A stretch of 64,000 nucleotides of DNA from Carettochelys insculpta (lineage: Eukaryota; Chordata; Testudines; Carettochelyidae). The position numbers were made by a program, and so were the translations under genes. The notes beneath the pieces are model-generated. The model did no database searches. It was not told the origin of the DNA and was given only the letters and a program-made list of their open reading frames with translations. Position 1 is the first letter of the stretch; each line of letters starts with the position of its first letter. The stretch lies in NCBI RefSeq assembly GCF_033958435.1, contig NC_134161.1, forward strand, positions 5,828,001 through 5,892,000. The letters run 5' to 3'. Shown piece by piece: positions 1 to 12,200 of the stretch.

Positions 1-734
1 CATTTTGTGACTTTTTGCCCCCGTGAGAGTCAAAACAAAAAAGCCAAGACAAACCCTGTTTATCCTGAAGCAATAGATACGTCAAAACTAAACAAATTGG
101 TCTGATTTTTTGCTGGGTAAAACCCCTTCCTTTTCTGCACAAGGGGGTTTTATTTTGCAAACTTAGTTTAGATTTTAGTATCCTGCTCTTTGCAGAGTCA
201 CCACAAGATAATCAGAGAAAAAAGGTTAACATTTGCCTGTAATTTTACGCACCAGGAAACTCAAGAGCACAATATTCCTACAAACTACGCCATCTCATAC
301 CTAGTATCCCCTAAAACAGGAACTAGCATTATGAGAGCGAAAGGCTTATACACACAGGACGCAGACATCTCTGCACGGTAAGTCTGAGTCTGGCTTCGTT
401 TCAAGACTTCCCACGGCCCTGACAATTTTATTTTGTGGAAGATTTCTTAAGAGAGATGATGCTCCCGAACAGCAGCCAGTGGACAGGGCCCAGCTTTCAC
501 AGTTGCAGGGTGAGCCCCTGCCAGTAAGCAACACCCTAAGGTCTGGCACAGCTATGAAAGGGCAACACTGAGCGCGCTCAATAAATTTCCCCTACTTTTA
601 GAGAGCAACTTTCATTCCAGAGAATCCCCATGTTTTCCAATTGACCTACGAGCTGTTCCCAACAATTCCGCTCAACTCGGATGTCTGGGGAGTTGTATGC
701 CATGTGGTTGCAACTAATTGAGACCAACAGAAAG

Positions 735-965
735 TACTACCTCGCTCAGCTGGGGAGCTGAACAATCTGTTGGTGACAGAGACAAGCTTTCGAGCCGGCA
801 CAGAGCACCTCCGAAGGTCTGGGAAGGTATTGAGAATGTCACAGCTAGCTGTGTGGCTCAACAGCTGTTCTCTCTCACAAACACAGTTTGGTCCAATAAA
901 ATATATTGCCACACCCAACTTGTCTCACTAATACCTTGGGACCCACACAGCTACAACACCACTGC
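735..965. repeat. Interspersed repeat, fold-back type (related copy at 19283-19360)
   Basis: Segment in SDHD intron 3 containing GACAAGCTTTCGAG and CCTCCGAAGGTCTGGG, followed by TTTGGTCCAATAAAATATATTGCCACAC and CTACAACACC. I recognise this as a common turtle interspersed repeat. It shares the AGCTTTCG and TTCAGGTCTG-like blocks with the fold-back elements elsewhere in this window. The rest of 1-2711, apart from the CR1 piece, shows nothing I can name. Confidence 0.6.
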
Positions 966-1849
966 TTCCTACCCAAGGCTTGTCTACAGTGATCCACATA
1001 TCCATCGTCTCCAGAACGGATTACTGCAATTTGTATCTAAAAAGGAAGACAAAGACCCTTAGAGCATTTCGTCTGGCACAAAACATAGCAGCCTGTCATC
1101 TGAGCAATGAACGTCTTGAACTACATATCTGAGATGGACCCTCACTGAAGAGTAAATCCAGTTTATAATATGCCTGACACTCAAAGCCTTCCATTGGCCT
1201 TGCTAAAGCTACCTAAGGGACCTTCAAAGACAAATACCACTGGAAAAATACTGCCCGTCAGGTGGGAGAGGCTGGTGAATGCAGAAAACAGACCTTTCAC
1301 AGAAGCTTTACCAAGAACTCCAATAATAGCTAGAAACCACAAGCCTGTGTACAACCAGCATTAAATGCCAAATAAGATTTCTTTGACCTAGCTTCCTTCA
1401 GTGAGTCATGCACACAGACAACAATAAAAATATGATAAAGTTATCGAGCCATTTGTTTTACTGAATGACTAGGAAGAGTGGTGCTTTTCAATACTAAAGA
1501 ACTTTAGAAATGCTCATTTACTAGAACTTCGGGGGGTTACAGACGCACCCTCCGAAGTGCGACATCTTCTGAGTGAAAACTTGCAGCAGTTTAACAACTG
1601 TGCAGCCACAGAATGTGAAAAATACTGTACCCAATGAAGAATGCAAAAGGAATAAAGGAAGGTGAAATGGGGTTTGCCAAAATGATATCTTGCTGGTGCT
1701 GACTCTCGCAAAAATGCCAAGGTATTAACAGAAGTATGTGGTCAGGTCTGACTTTTGTCTCTGCCAAAAGATTGCACCCCCAATAGCACAGTGCCTGCAG
1801 AGCTAAACTGAGGCCTAGACTTTACCAGCTCTGAGGAAGAAAAAGCCTC

Positions 1850-2660
1850 CAATAAAAATCATAGAATCCTGGGGCTGGAAGGGACCTCGGGAGGTCATCG
1901 AGTCCAGCCCCCTGCCCAAAGCAGGACCGACCCCAACTAAATCTTCCCAGCCAGGACTTTGTCAAGCCAGAACTTAAAAACCTCTTGTGATAAAGATTCC
2001 ACCACCTCTCTAGGTAAGGCATGCCAGTGCTTCACCACTCTCCTGGCAAAACAGTTTTTCCTCATAACCAACATAAACCTCCCCCTCCATAACTTGAGAC
2101 CATTGCTCCTTGTTTTGACATCAGTCACTACTGGAAACAGCCTCTCTCTAGCCTCTTTAGAGCCACGCTTCAGGAAGTTGATGGCTGCTATCGAATCGCT
2201 CCTCACTCTTCTCGTCTGCAAACTAAATAAACCCAGATCCCTCAGCCTCTCCTCAGAGGTCATGTGCTACAGCCCCCTAATTATTTTCATTTACCTCCGC
2301 TGGACCTGCTCCAATGCATCCACATCCTTTCTATACTGGGGGGCCCAGAACTGGATGCAGTAGTCCAGATGTGGCCCCACCAGCGCTGAATAAAGGGGAA
2401 TAACAGCTTCTCCAGATCTGCTCCCAATGCACCCCACTTTGCCATTAACCTTCTAAGCTACAAGGACACACTGTTGACTCATATACAGCTTCTCATCCAC
2501 TGTAATCCCCAGATCCTTTTCTGCTCCACTGCTACTCAGCCTGAGTCTCCCTTGGAGGTCTTTTTAACTCCATGTTCTAATGGGAACTTTCTGATTTGCA
2601 CAGATCCACTGCACAGGTCTGTTTTCATTTCATCCAGGGGCATAAGCCCACACAGTAGCT
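1850..2660 (-). mobile_element. CR1 LINE, 5'-truncated copy
   Basis: The minus strand ends in the CR1-typical ATTCTATGATT. An eroded open frame (1937-2263) resembles the C-terminus of CR1 ORF2, with blocks such as GLFSL, the basic RTRSNGLKL and [12 protein letters not shown]. The body (to about 2660) is truncated at its 5' end, as usual for CR1. It is a fossil without coding capacity. Confidence 0.88.
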
Positions 2661-2711
2661 GTGGCTGATCCTGGTGTGACATCTACCAGATTTTTTCACA
2701 CCTATGCTTAC

Positions 2712-5700
2712 CAATGACCATGGAGTGTAAGGGCTGCAGCCAGTGAATAGTCCACAGCAGGACCAGGATACAGATAGGCTGCAGGGAGGAGACCCAGCAA
2801 GAGGACGCTGACAGCTCGTTCACTCGTCCAGTGCAGGGATGCAGCCTTGGAACCAGCTGCAAAAAAAAAGACATTTTTCTGTTTCACAATATCCCAATCC
2901 AAAAAATGGTTAATTCACTCTGACCTGCTTTGTGCAACTAGGTGCTTTCTCAGACCTAGACACACAGCCCTGGGCTGGGCAAAAACAGGTTGCCTTTGAC
3001 TTATTGCTACAAACCTGTGGTGTGGTCCGTCTCATTCCTGGGCCCCAGGCCCTCTGTTTAGTCCACTGGCCCCACCGCATGCATCATGTTACCCTTGTTG
3101 GGGCAGGGGGCAGTTTGGGGGGGGAACCCAGTCCCCACCCACTCGCTCCGGGTTCCAGCCCAGGGACCCTGGACAGCCGCAACCTGGGTGGGCTGACTTA
3201 CTTAGCCCTGGCCCCTGCAGCTTCTCTCCCTGGGCCACTTCCGCCAGACGCTTCTCCCTGGTATCCCCTTCCTCGACTGGTAGTCGTGGCAGCTGGTCTC
3301 CTCCTTAGTTTGGCTCCTTCAGCTGACCAGTTCCTCCAAGTCTCTGGTGAGGCTCCAGGCCCTCCCTGGTTTGGGAGCAGCACAGCCCCCTTGGGTTGCT
3401 GAGGCTCCTCTCCTCTTTTGTGGCCCCAGCTGTTTCTTTCAGTCTCCTTCCTTCTCCTCACTAGTCTCCCAAACTCTCCTTCACCCTCTCTTTCTTGCCC
3501 TGCGTGGAGAAGAGCTTATATAGGTAGCCCCTGAGTAGGATCAGCTGGCCCTGACAATGAGTTTCACAAGTATTGCGTTTTGCGTAAACAAGTACTTCCT
3601 CTGGTTTCTACAATACCTATTGCCTATTAATTTCACTAGGTGACCCCGGGTTCCTGCATTAAAAATTCCTATTTTAAATACCATCTTAAATGTTTGTTCT
3701 AAGCATCTCTAATTTGACTGCTCCCTCTGCTGCTCAGAAAGTAAATTTCCTTTAAGTAGGATACAGGCAACCATAGAGTGAAAAACCTGACAGTTGAGGC
3801 CAAAAGAAGTGCCACCTTTGGTTCACCTGCTGTTCAGTAACACAACCACTGAGGCTTTTCCATTCCGTATATGACAGTTTGAAAGGAATGGATGAAAAAT
3901 AATGAAGCAGCAGAACAGGATAGAGAGGGCAGAACACTGGGCAGCAAGACACATTGATTCTATTTCCTGTTCTCCCAACAACTGTGTGACCCGCTGCAAG
4001 CCAACTCGTTTCTCAGTGCCTTAGTTTTCCACCTGTGACATGGCATAATGAGACCAAAACCCTTCCCCTCTTTTGCTGAAATGTCACATTTTCAGACTTA
4101 TGCATGAAATATGCTTCATCTGTTAAGTACCTGACACCTGCATCTGTGGTAATGCCATGAAGAGCTGAGCACACGTATTAGAAATGCTGTTTTATCTTAA
4201 CAAGAGAAAGGGCTGGAATCTCTGGGCCCTCCCCAAGTAATAAGTGCCTACAAGTAGCCTAAGAGGTCTGAAAAATCTCAGTCCTCCCCCACAGACAGTT
4301 ATCGGCACACAGTTTTGTTTACACAGCAGATGGCTCAAAGACAAGCACAGAAATGGCAGCTTGGGACCCTTGAAGCTTGTCTACATTTCCTAGACCTTTT
4401 CGATAGCAATATAAGAAACAGTTCTTGGAGATGTTGGCACATACTGAGGGGCGCAGGACATTTTACAGCTCACCAACACTTAAAAGGAGAGCTCTATCAC
4501 CAGTGTACAATACAGAAAAATGGATTTCACACACACACACACATCAAGTCACTGGCTTACTGATGTTTGATCAGCCTGAAATCATGTGTCAGAAAAGAGA
4601 TGTAATGTGAACTGTACTCGAAAGAAGACATGGAATTTCTCCAGCTGAGCAGTGTGGCCGATATTAGAGAAGAACTGCTCTGACAATGGAACAAAAAGAT
4701 CACCAATAAAGCAACTGTGATGGACTAAGGCACTACGGTTCGAAGCTGGAGAAACACTTTCCAAAATGCAACAATTTTTTTTGACATGTATCGCAAATTT
4801 TTGTTTTGAGTTGGACTTGCTTAAACGTTGAGATTGTCCAAAGCTGGATTGTTTCAAATAGAAACAGTCTGTGCAAAGAACCATTCACCCTGTTTGAGTA
4901 TTTTCCATAATATGATAAAGTAAAAAATTTGGAGAAGAAAACTATACAAAGCTACAGCCGAACTGACCCCAATCAATTTGTTTGGTTGATGTCTGCACTC
5001 TTCTTTCTACTTTCTGCCACATGTTACTTAGAGGAGGGAGAGTTTGAAAGTGCATCGCAGGGCACAGGCAAGTCCCGATAAGACATGGCGAGGGAGTTCC
5101 GCCCAGCTCCTTTGTGCCCTCGGCCCATCTCCATCCCCAGCTGCACTCTGCCCCCAGTTCAGCTCCATTCTGCCCCACACTCCAGCTCTAGTCCAGCTCT
5201 GCCCTCATTCCCTCTCTCCCACCAGACCAGCTTCACCTCTAGCCCAAGAGCAGCTGCTTAGCCACAATGCAGTAAGAAAGGGAGCAGGAAGTCACCGGCA
5301 ATCTGTTACATGGCCATAAAAAGGATCTCACGCTTCTTTCATTTCTCTCTCTCTTTCCTATCTGTGGAATTCTGTGGAACCTGACTTGATAAAACTAACA
5401 CCTTTGTTAGTAAATTGAGAATATTAGTTTGAAACTCAATTTCCACAGTTTAAAAAATTAGATGCTCAGGGGAAAAAAGCTAGATTTAGAATTAGACTTT
5501 TCCTCCCCAGAGCAACGAAATGGTATTGCATGTGAGATTACTGAGAAGTTAATCGGCTGACAGAAAGAAGTACAAAGTTTTGAGCAGCAACCGTGAAGTC
5601 AAAAATGAGGTCTAAAATCACAACAGCGTAATTTCCTTTTCACAGGAATGAGTGACAATTTTTAGACAGTAACAGAGAGATAGCCGTCTTGGTTTATATT

Positions 5701-7923
5701 CTATCAAAACAAAAAAGGAGTTCAGTCACACTTTAAAGACTAACACCGAATAAATTATTTTGTTAGTCTTGAAAGTGCTACTGAACTGCTTTCTAATTTT
5801 TAGAGAGTACGAATTTCCATGCCATTCAAAAGAGTTGGAAAAACCTCATAGCAATTTCCCAATTTTTGCAGCATAGAATTATATTGCAGATGTCTACTCT
5901 CCCAATTGTCAACTGATTTTAAGCAAAAGCTTACTGAGATATAGGAGTAGTAACTAGATAAGATAACTTCTTATCTGAGGATATATAAACCACTGCACCA
6001 GACCAAGAGAACCCCATAAAAATCATGATTACTTTGGTCAGATAAAAACAACAAACCAAAGATAAAGAACAGCAGATTCCCAAAGTAGTTATCAACAGAA
6101 CTTTTGTCTGCATACTTTTGGGACAAAAGTATGTAGACTGACATACCATAACTCCTGGGAGAAACGTGGATTTGATGTGCCACCGTTGGCCGATCAAAGG
6201 TTGTTGTACAGGCAACCACAGGTTTGGTCAACAGACTTTTACTGAGAAGAACTGTAAACAGAACAAACATTAATTAGTTGCATTTTACACCCACGCAACT
6301 TAAGCATAGTTAAACTACAGCAACTAACATCTTAATCAATAAGTAATAAGAGTTCAGACGGTTGCCTGAAAAGGGAAGCCAGTGTTTTCTTCAGAAAAAA
6401 AGATACACAAAGTTACAATAGGAAAAGCAAATTATAACCAACAAATAATGCCACTTGGGGAAAGGGGGAACAGATGACATAGCTTGTTATTTGCAATATT
6501 TCTAACAAGCCAGGTGTACACACGCCTCAGGGTTTCCTGAGGAAGGATTTAATCCCAAAGCCACTTGCCTCCAAAAATGAGGCAAGCTGCACCCAGAACA
6601 GTGCTTCAAGGAATCAGAGACAAGAATATCAGCCACCAACTCCAGCAAGACTGCTCTAATGCCATGCACATTGGGAAATCCTGCCTTCATGTCATGTGTG
6701 AAACAGCCTACCTTAGAGAAGGCCTGCTCTTTAATTAAGTTGTTATGGGTGACTACAGCATTTTCAAATATTTGAACTGCTCGTAGGTCTCATGTATTCT
6801 GACGCTTGTTTGTACCTTGAAACTGAGAGACCATTCATTCAATGGCTTGTCACAGCTGACACACGACAAGATAGTCTACATATCTACAGTTAAGCAGAAA
6901 TAACCACAGTGCCTTTCTGAAAAGGGCCGCAAATGAACTTCATTTCCACTCGAAAGCTCACACAAACAGGTGGAGCACTGCACAATTACAACCAGCAAAG
7001 GGAACACTGGTAGTTTAGAGCAGCAGTTCACCTTTCCGAACAACGGTACCTCTTTGAGAAGTCTGATTTATCTTGCACACCTGTCCCTCACCCCAATTTC
7101 ATCTCACTTAAAAGTACTTGCTTCCAAAAGTCAGATTTAAAGACACAAAAGGTTCACAATGCACTAGTATTGAAAAATTGTTTATTTTCTCATTTTTACC
7201 ACACAATTATAAAAAAAAATCAATTGGAATATGAATACTGTACTTAGACTTTAAGACATAGCCTACGGAGCAGTACAAAAAAGCCATTGTCAGCTTGCAA
7301 GTGTAATTTGTACTGACTTTGTTACTCCTTTTTCTGTAGCCTGTAACAAAACCAGGCAAACGCCTCAACGCATTGATGTACGATCCAGAAGGCCTTCCTG
7401 TACCTCGGGGGGTACACAAAATCCAGGCTGAGTACCACTGGTTTCGAGTTTGTAAACTCTTGGGGGGCGTGGAACATCTCTGGATTTAAGTCTGCAAAAC
7501 ACCGAGCACAAGTGGCTCGATCCAACTTAGGGCTGTGGGTAACAATCGATGTAAACAGCAAGAATGAGGGGGGCCTGGAAAAGAAGGCCACAAACACAAC
7601 CAAACCCACAGCCAAGTCCCACTGAGACGGGGGAGGCCTCCAGGAGCGCAGCCTGTCAAGGGATCTGTGGGCAGACAGAAGCCGGGGAACGAAGGCGGCC
7701 GCGGGACGGGTTCCCACACCACGAGGGGAGCACAGGCCCGCTTCTGCCCACCCCACCCGCCAAGGGGGCGTCACTGTCGCTACACCGCGTCACCAGCGCT
7801 GGAAACAGCCCCGCCCAGCAACGGCCCCATGGGGGAGCCGGGCTAAGTCCCCCTTCGCCAGCGCTCACCGAGCCCCGCGCCTCGGGGCCGCCACAGCCCC
7901 CCACGGACCAGCAGCGCCGCCAT
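2712..7923 (-). CDS. SDHD: Succinate dehydrogenase membrane anchor subunit D (CybS), 3' end outside window
   Basis: Coding exons on the minus strand are 7869-7923 (55 nt), 6147-6251 (105 nt) and 2712-2856 (145 nt), each with AG acceptor and GT donor and phases that join cleanly. They give 101 complete codons; the family is about 159 residues. SDHD anchors complex II in the inner mitochondrial membrane and helps bind heme b and ubiquinone. The start gives a short Arg/Ala/Leu-rich presequence ([15 protein letters not shown]). Exon 3 carries the strongly conserved [13 protein letters not shown] block, a first membrane helix (about residues 67-83) and the beginning of the second, ending in LTLHGHW with the conserved histidines. 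A second ATG lies directly upstream (7924-7926). The last coding exon (C-terminal helix) was not found in 1-2711. In human the third intron is several kb, so it probably lies beyond the left edge. Divergently paired with TIMM8B. Confidence 0.95.
3020..3540. repeat. GC-rich segment of SDHD intron 2, possible LTR fragment
   Basis: About 500 bp of C/G-rich DNA in an otherwise AT-rich intron, ending near a GCTTATATAGG motif. Its composition and abrupt borders suggest a degraded retrotransposon LTR. I see no clear terminal repeats or target duplication, so the class is a guess. The open frames across it do not resemble a protein. Confidence 0.3.
3945..4060 (+). mobile_element. MIR SINE fragment
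   Basis: Carries the MIR core pattern AACTGTGTGACC...CAAGC followed by CTCAGTGCCTTAGTTTTCC, diverged as expected for an ancient copy. It sits in SDHD intron 2. Confidence 0.6.
5670..5794 (+). repeat. Fold-back insertion, copy 1
   Basis: Begins TAACAGAGAGATAGCCGTCTT and contains CACTTTAAAGACTAACA followed by its inverted partner TTGTTAGTCTTGAAAGTG. It is flanked by AATTTTTAGA at 5657-5666 and 5795-5804, a target-site duplication that reaches 13 bp if one mismatch is allowed. Confidence 0.7.
7030..7450 (+). repeat. Interspersed repeat (second copy at 50385-50770)
   Basis: Shares long stretches with 50385-50770, such as TGAAAAATTG, AATCAATTGGAATAT and TGTAGCCTGTAACAAAAC, in the same order and orientation. 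Both begin near a run like CACCTTTC...GGTACCTCT and end near a GGGGTACAC-like block and TACCACTGG. It is a dispersed repeat of unknown class, located in SDHD intron 1. Confidence 0.75.
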
Positions 7924-8078
7924 CATCCCGTCCGCTCCCGACTCCCCCACCTCAACTGTTCCAAGGGCGAAAAGGAACCCGGAACCGGAAACGCACCGGG
8001 TCACGGTGGTTGGGGGGATTTTCCTTCCGGTTCCGCTGGTGAAGGTCATCGCGGGTGGATTCTGCTTGCCAGGCCCCC
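7924..8078. promoter_or_regulatory. Divergent SDHD/TIMM8B promoter in a CpG island
   Basis: Only 155 bp separate the two start codons, which face away from each other. The surrounding 7.6-8.45 kb is strongly GC- and CpG-rich against AT-rich flanks, and no TATA box is visible. Two ETS-type sites form a mirrored pair: AACCGGAA at 7983-7990 and TTCCGGTT at 8025-8032. ETS factor GABP (NRF-2) commonly drives nuclear genes for mitochondrial proteins, so joint control of the two genes is a reasonable inference. Transcription start sites cannot be placed from sequence alone. Confidence 0.8.
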
Positions 8079-9068
8079 ATGGCGGAGCCGGACGGGGAAC
8101 GGGACCCGGCGGTCTCTGAGCTCCAGCGGCTGGTGGCCGCCGAGCAGCAGAGGGCGCAGTTCACAGCCCAGGTACCTAACCGCCTTCCCCGGTGGGTCTG
8201 CCCCCGGGACCCTCGGTTTCTTCTCAGGGCCGCCATGGAGAGCCGGGCCGCAGGGTCCCGCCTCAGCCGGCCCTCGCAGCCCCTCCGGCCGCAGCACGCT
8301 TGGCGGAGCGGCTCCTCCGTCAGCCCCGACGTGTCTCGACTCTCAGCCTCCAGGATCTTTTCTGAACCCCGCGCCCCAGCGGCCCGTTTCTGTTCCCCGT
8401 CCCCATACTTGTAACCAAGGCCGAACGAGCTTCTAGCCTCGGCAGCGCTGGCCTTGCTGCACCCGTTGTAAATATAAGAATCGCCCTTCAGTTCCCTCAC
8501 GCCAAGTAAAGTGTTGGTTGTAACCATCCCACAGGGACCAGGGCAGCCTCCTGTAAAAATCGCTGGACGCTTGTTTTGGGAAATTAGCCTGTGGGGATAA
8601 TGTGAGAAAGTGAGTGGGTGGCCTTCCGAACGAGTAGATGTTTGCAGGACAGAAATCACATTTTTGGTACTCATAGGCTTTTTTGTGCCCTGTCAGCTGA
8701 AGGACCAAGTACTGAAGAGGTCACAGTGACTGAATTCTTAGTCATGAGAAAGATGATCCCTTCAAGGATAAGGCACAGGGGAAAAGATGGCATTGTGGCA
8801 GGACTCATGGACAAACCAATCTCCCTTGTATTTTGTCTTCCCCATTTCTAAAGTGTTTGATTAAATCATAGTAACTAACATGTCTCCTAATCATTTTCAG
8901 GTTCATAACTTCATGGAAGTTTGCTGGGACAAATGTGTGGACAAACCTGGCTCAAAGTTGGACTCCAGGACCGAAGGCTGTCTAGCCAGTTGTGTGGACA
9001 GATTCATTGATACGACGTTATCCATCACTAACCGCTTTGCTCAAATTGTACAGAAAGGAGGACATTGA
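8079..9068 (+). CDS. TIMM8B: Mitochondrial import inner membrane translocase subunit Tim8 B
   Basis: Two coding exons, 8079-8171 (31 codons) and 8901-9068 (55 codons plus stop), join in phase 0 across a 729-bp GT-AG intron to give 86 residues. Human TIMM8B is about 83, the difference lying in the acidic N-terminus. It is a small Tim chaperone of the intermembrane space that works with Tim13-type partners to escort hydrophobic precursors to the TIM22 route. The twin CX3C signature is intact: CWDKC (Cys39, Cys43) and CLASC (Cys58, Cys62), which form the two structural disulfides. The conserved VDRFIDTTL and [10 protein letters not shown] blocks follow. The ATG at 8079 matches the MAE start of orthologs and has a strong context. 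Shares a divergent promoter with SDHD. Confidence 0.97.
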
Positions 9069-9286
9069 CCACTGCATTTCTCAGCTCCAGACAACCCAGT
9101 TGCTCCTGTTCAGCTTAACAGTCTTGATCAGCTGTTAGTGGAGCATCATGTGTTGGAAGTCACATTTTACGTGACACTTTCACAATGTGCAGAAATGGTT
9201 GACCAGTCATTTGTTTAAAGCACAACTGCCTCCCTGAATACTGTGGCTGTATTAAACTGTTCCTAAATGTCATCCTACTGTGATTT

Positions 9287-9292
9287 AATAAA
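9287..9292 (+). terminator. TIMM8B polyadenylation signal (AATAAA)
   Basis: A canonical AATAAA lies 219 nt after the TIMM8B stop codon, in a plausible short 3' UTR. An ATTAAA also occurs about 35 nt earlier, so either could be used. Confidence 0.65.
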
Positions 9293-12200
9293 CCATCAGG
9301 AACACTTGTCCAAACAAGTCTTGTGATATGGAAGCTTACAGCACTGATTTTCTAAGTTATTTTTATCTAATCAGAGGACTATAGAGGAAGAGATGTGCTT
9401 GTTACCAACAAAGGGGATGGGTATATTACCTTAGTATCAAAATTAAGTTTGTTTCTAAAATGTAATGTGAATATAAACATTTTCAGTGAACAAATGAAAA
9501 CATTTGTTCTGGTGTAATGTTTGAACCGTAAATCTATAAGCTGTGCAGTCGGTTAATGCATGAAAACCAAAAAGTGAAACTAGTTAAAAGCTTATTGTAA
9601 GGCTCTAGTCTGTTGCAGAGGTCAGTGATTGTAAAATGTTTCCCTCAAAACTATGCTGCATACTCCAAGCTCACTCTCTCTCTCTGCGTGCATGCGCGCG
9701 CTAAAAAGAAAATCTTGAACATTTCAACAGTGTAAAATGATGCAAGAGAGATTCAGGTGGCACCCAGCTGATTAGCATAGCACACATAGCCAGCAGCAGA
9801 TGTTTGTATGGTGATGCACATCTGCACATGCCTTGGTGCACAAAATTTATTCTGCCCCTGGATGAAAACTGAGGGAACCCTCCTTTGGAGACAGATTTCC
9901 CTTTACTCATAATTTAAGATGCAAGAAAGGATGCAACATGATTTAATGATGTACATATTGATATTTCACATAAATATAGCCCTAACCTGGTGAGCAATGG
10001 GTGTAAATAAATTGACCACACATTTGAAAAGTCTGGTTTATTCTCTGAGCCATTCCGGACTTGTTATCTAGTAAGGTGAACATCCACCACTGTTTCACAC
10101 ATATAAAAATTAAAAATCCTGTACTTAAGTTTCATAGAAAGGATATACAGCACCCACCCTTCTCTGGCAACCTCTTAACATTCTCTCCAAAAATATGTTC
10201 AGTGGCAATGGTAAAGCACCATGCAGAAAAGGAAACTGGAGAGTGCCATGAAGGAGATTATCCAAACTGACCAGGAGGATACCATCATCACAGACAAACA
10301 GACTCTTTTACAGTTTTGGAGAAGGGGTAGAAAAAAAGAGGGCAACTTCATCAATAAATTGTTCATCTGTTCAACAATGACTATTACAAAGTGAAGTTCC
10401 AGCAGCCTCAGGGAGAGGTTTAGTGCTGTAGATGCTGCTGTGTTAAGAGGAAAGAAAGAAAGTTAGGATTATCCTGGTTAAATAAACAGTGGCCAAGGCT
10501 GGGTAAAACGCCCTGAAGTTCATTATCCTGAGTAAATACCTTGAACTGGCAGGAGCCTGCTTGGAAAATTTTCTCAGGATGAAAAGCACGTTCCAATGCC
10601 TGGCAACACTAGTCCTTCAAAGCAAAAGTACTACAATACCAAACTATTCACTGGTTGCATTAGGAGCTGGTCCTCATAGGATAGTTGATCACTGAACCCC
10701 ACATCAATCCTGTCCTAAAATCCACAATGGGTCCAGTGCACTGAACAAATCTATTACCTTCAACAGTGATACACTTCCTGACTGAAATTTTTTTCATAGA
10801 TTGATTTATAAAAATAAAAACCTCAAACACTTCTCTTGTGATATCTGAAAAGCTGCTGCATTATTTCTGTATGAGCATTTCTGCAGATTGCAATACAGAA
10901 GTGGCTGTTACATGGGACTAGAAAGGTATCAGTGGCAGCTCCGCTTCATGCTCATAGAAATCTTTGCACCCAGAGAACGGGTTTTGAAAACTACGACATT
11001 GCTTACAATCCCCCACCCATTAGAGAAGCTGCCTACATATTCCCTTTGATGCCTGGAAAGAAAGCCATGAACACTAGCCTTCTAGAGGAGGGACTAGATG
11101 ACAGGGTATAGATCAAGCACTGTGACAAAGTTGGGGAGGGAAACACATTAGAACAACATCCTATAATATCACCATTTTCTCACTGTCAGCCCATGCACAC
11201 TGGGAGATCGAAAACAGTTTCACTTGGTACAGGTGAAGGGATATCACAAATTTAAACAAAGAGGATCGTGGGATGTATTTATCTAGGGCCCTTCCCCAAT
11301 CTACTAGTTCTTTAATTAAGCAGATGAGAGGGGGTAAGGATGGGAAGATGTCATTGACCAGGCTCACATATTTTGCATTCCTGCTACGTAGTTTTGGACT
11401 TTGGGTTCGCCCTTACCTCTCCGAGCCCTAGGTAAAAGGCCGAAGCCCATATCACAGGCATTATTCTTCCAGCTGAGGACTGTCCAATTTCTCAGGTCCT
11501 AATGCTGCCCCACGGATGTCAAGAGAGCTACAGTGGGGTAAGAGCGGGAGCTTTAAAAACTGAAGTCTCAGGCAGGACCTAAAAGAGTTACTTAACAATT
11601 TGCATCTGCCAAGGGCTGTACAAACATGAATTCCACCCAAGAAGGAGGGCAGTATGAGCAAGGCACTTCTTAGGAAGAACCCTACAAAAATGTTGCTCTG
11701 TTTATATCTTGCATCCAGGATGCTACAGAAGCACAAGTGGAAACATTATTAACTCATGTATTAGTAGAATGATGATAAGTAAGAATTAATACAAAAGTAT
11801 GTCACAGCCTCAATATGTCAAAGCAGTCATCTACACTGCTCAGACCAGAGAAGGCCCTCTCACTGTTACTCATTTAACCATGTCCAGTCTCAGTCAGAGA
11901 AGCCTTCAGTTGGAACTTCACTTAAACTAAGTCAAAGGAGGATCCCAAAAAATGCCTAGATCTGTACTCAGGTAAGAGTGATGTTTCTTCTTGGGCACAG
12001 ATTTGTAATCCCACTGCATCTCCATGGCTTACATATATTCAAGCACGCGCCTGCGCACACACCCACGCACGCACACAGAGAGAAAAGGCTTTGTGAAGGC
12101 TCAAGGCCACAGTTTATATGTGGGGGAGCCCAGAAACCTCAGTTCTGATCTAGAGAGATTCAAGACCTCCACATACTAGGAATTTACACACCACCTGTCG

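Noticed and set aside
1937..2263. 108-codon minus-strand frame as a gene
   Set aside because: It is the eroded C-terminal end of CR1 ORF2 within a truncated LINE, not a host gene.
1..2711. Fourth coding exon of SDHD
   Set aside because: I looked for the conserved DYVHGD-type sequence on the minus strand and did not find it, so the gene is treated as running off the left edge.
7564..8436. 290-codon plus-strand frame across the SDHD/TIMM8B promoter
   Set aside because: It is Pro/Gly/Arg/Ser-rich as expected from a CpG island, runs through the TIMM8B start in another frame and antisense to SDHD exon 1, and resembles no protein.
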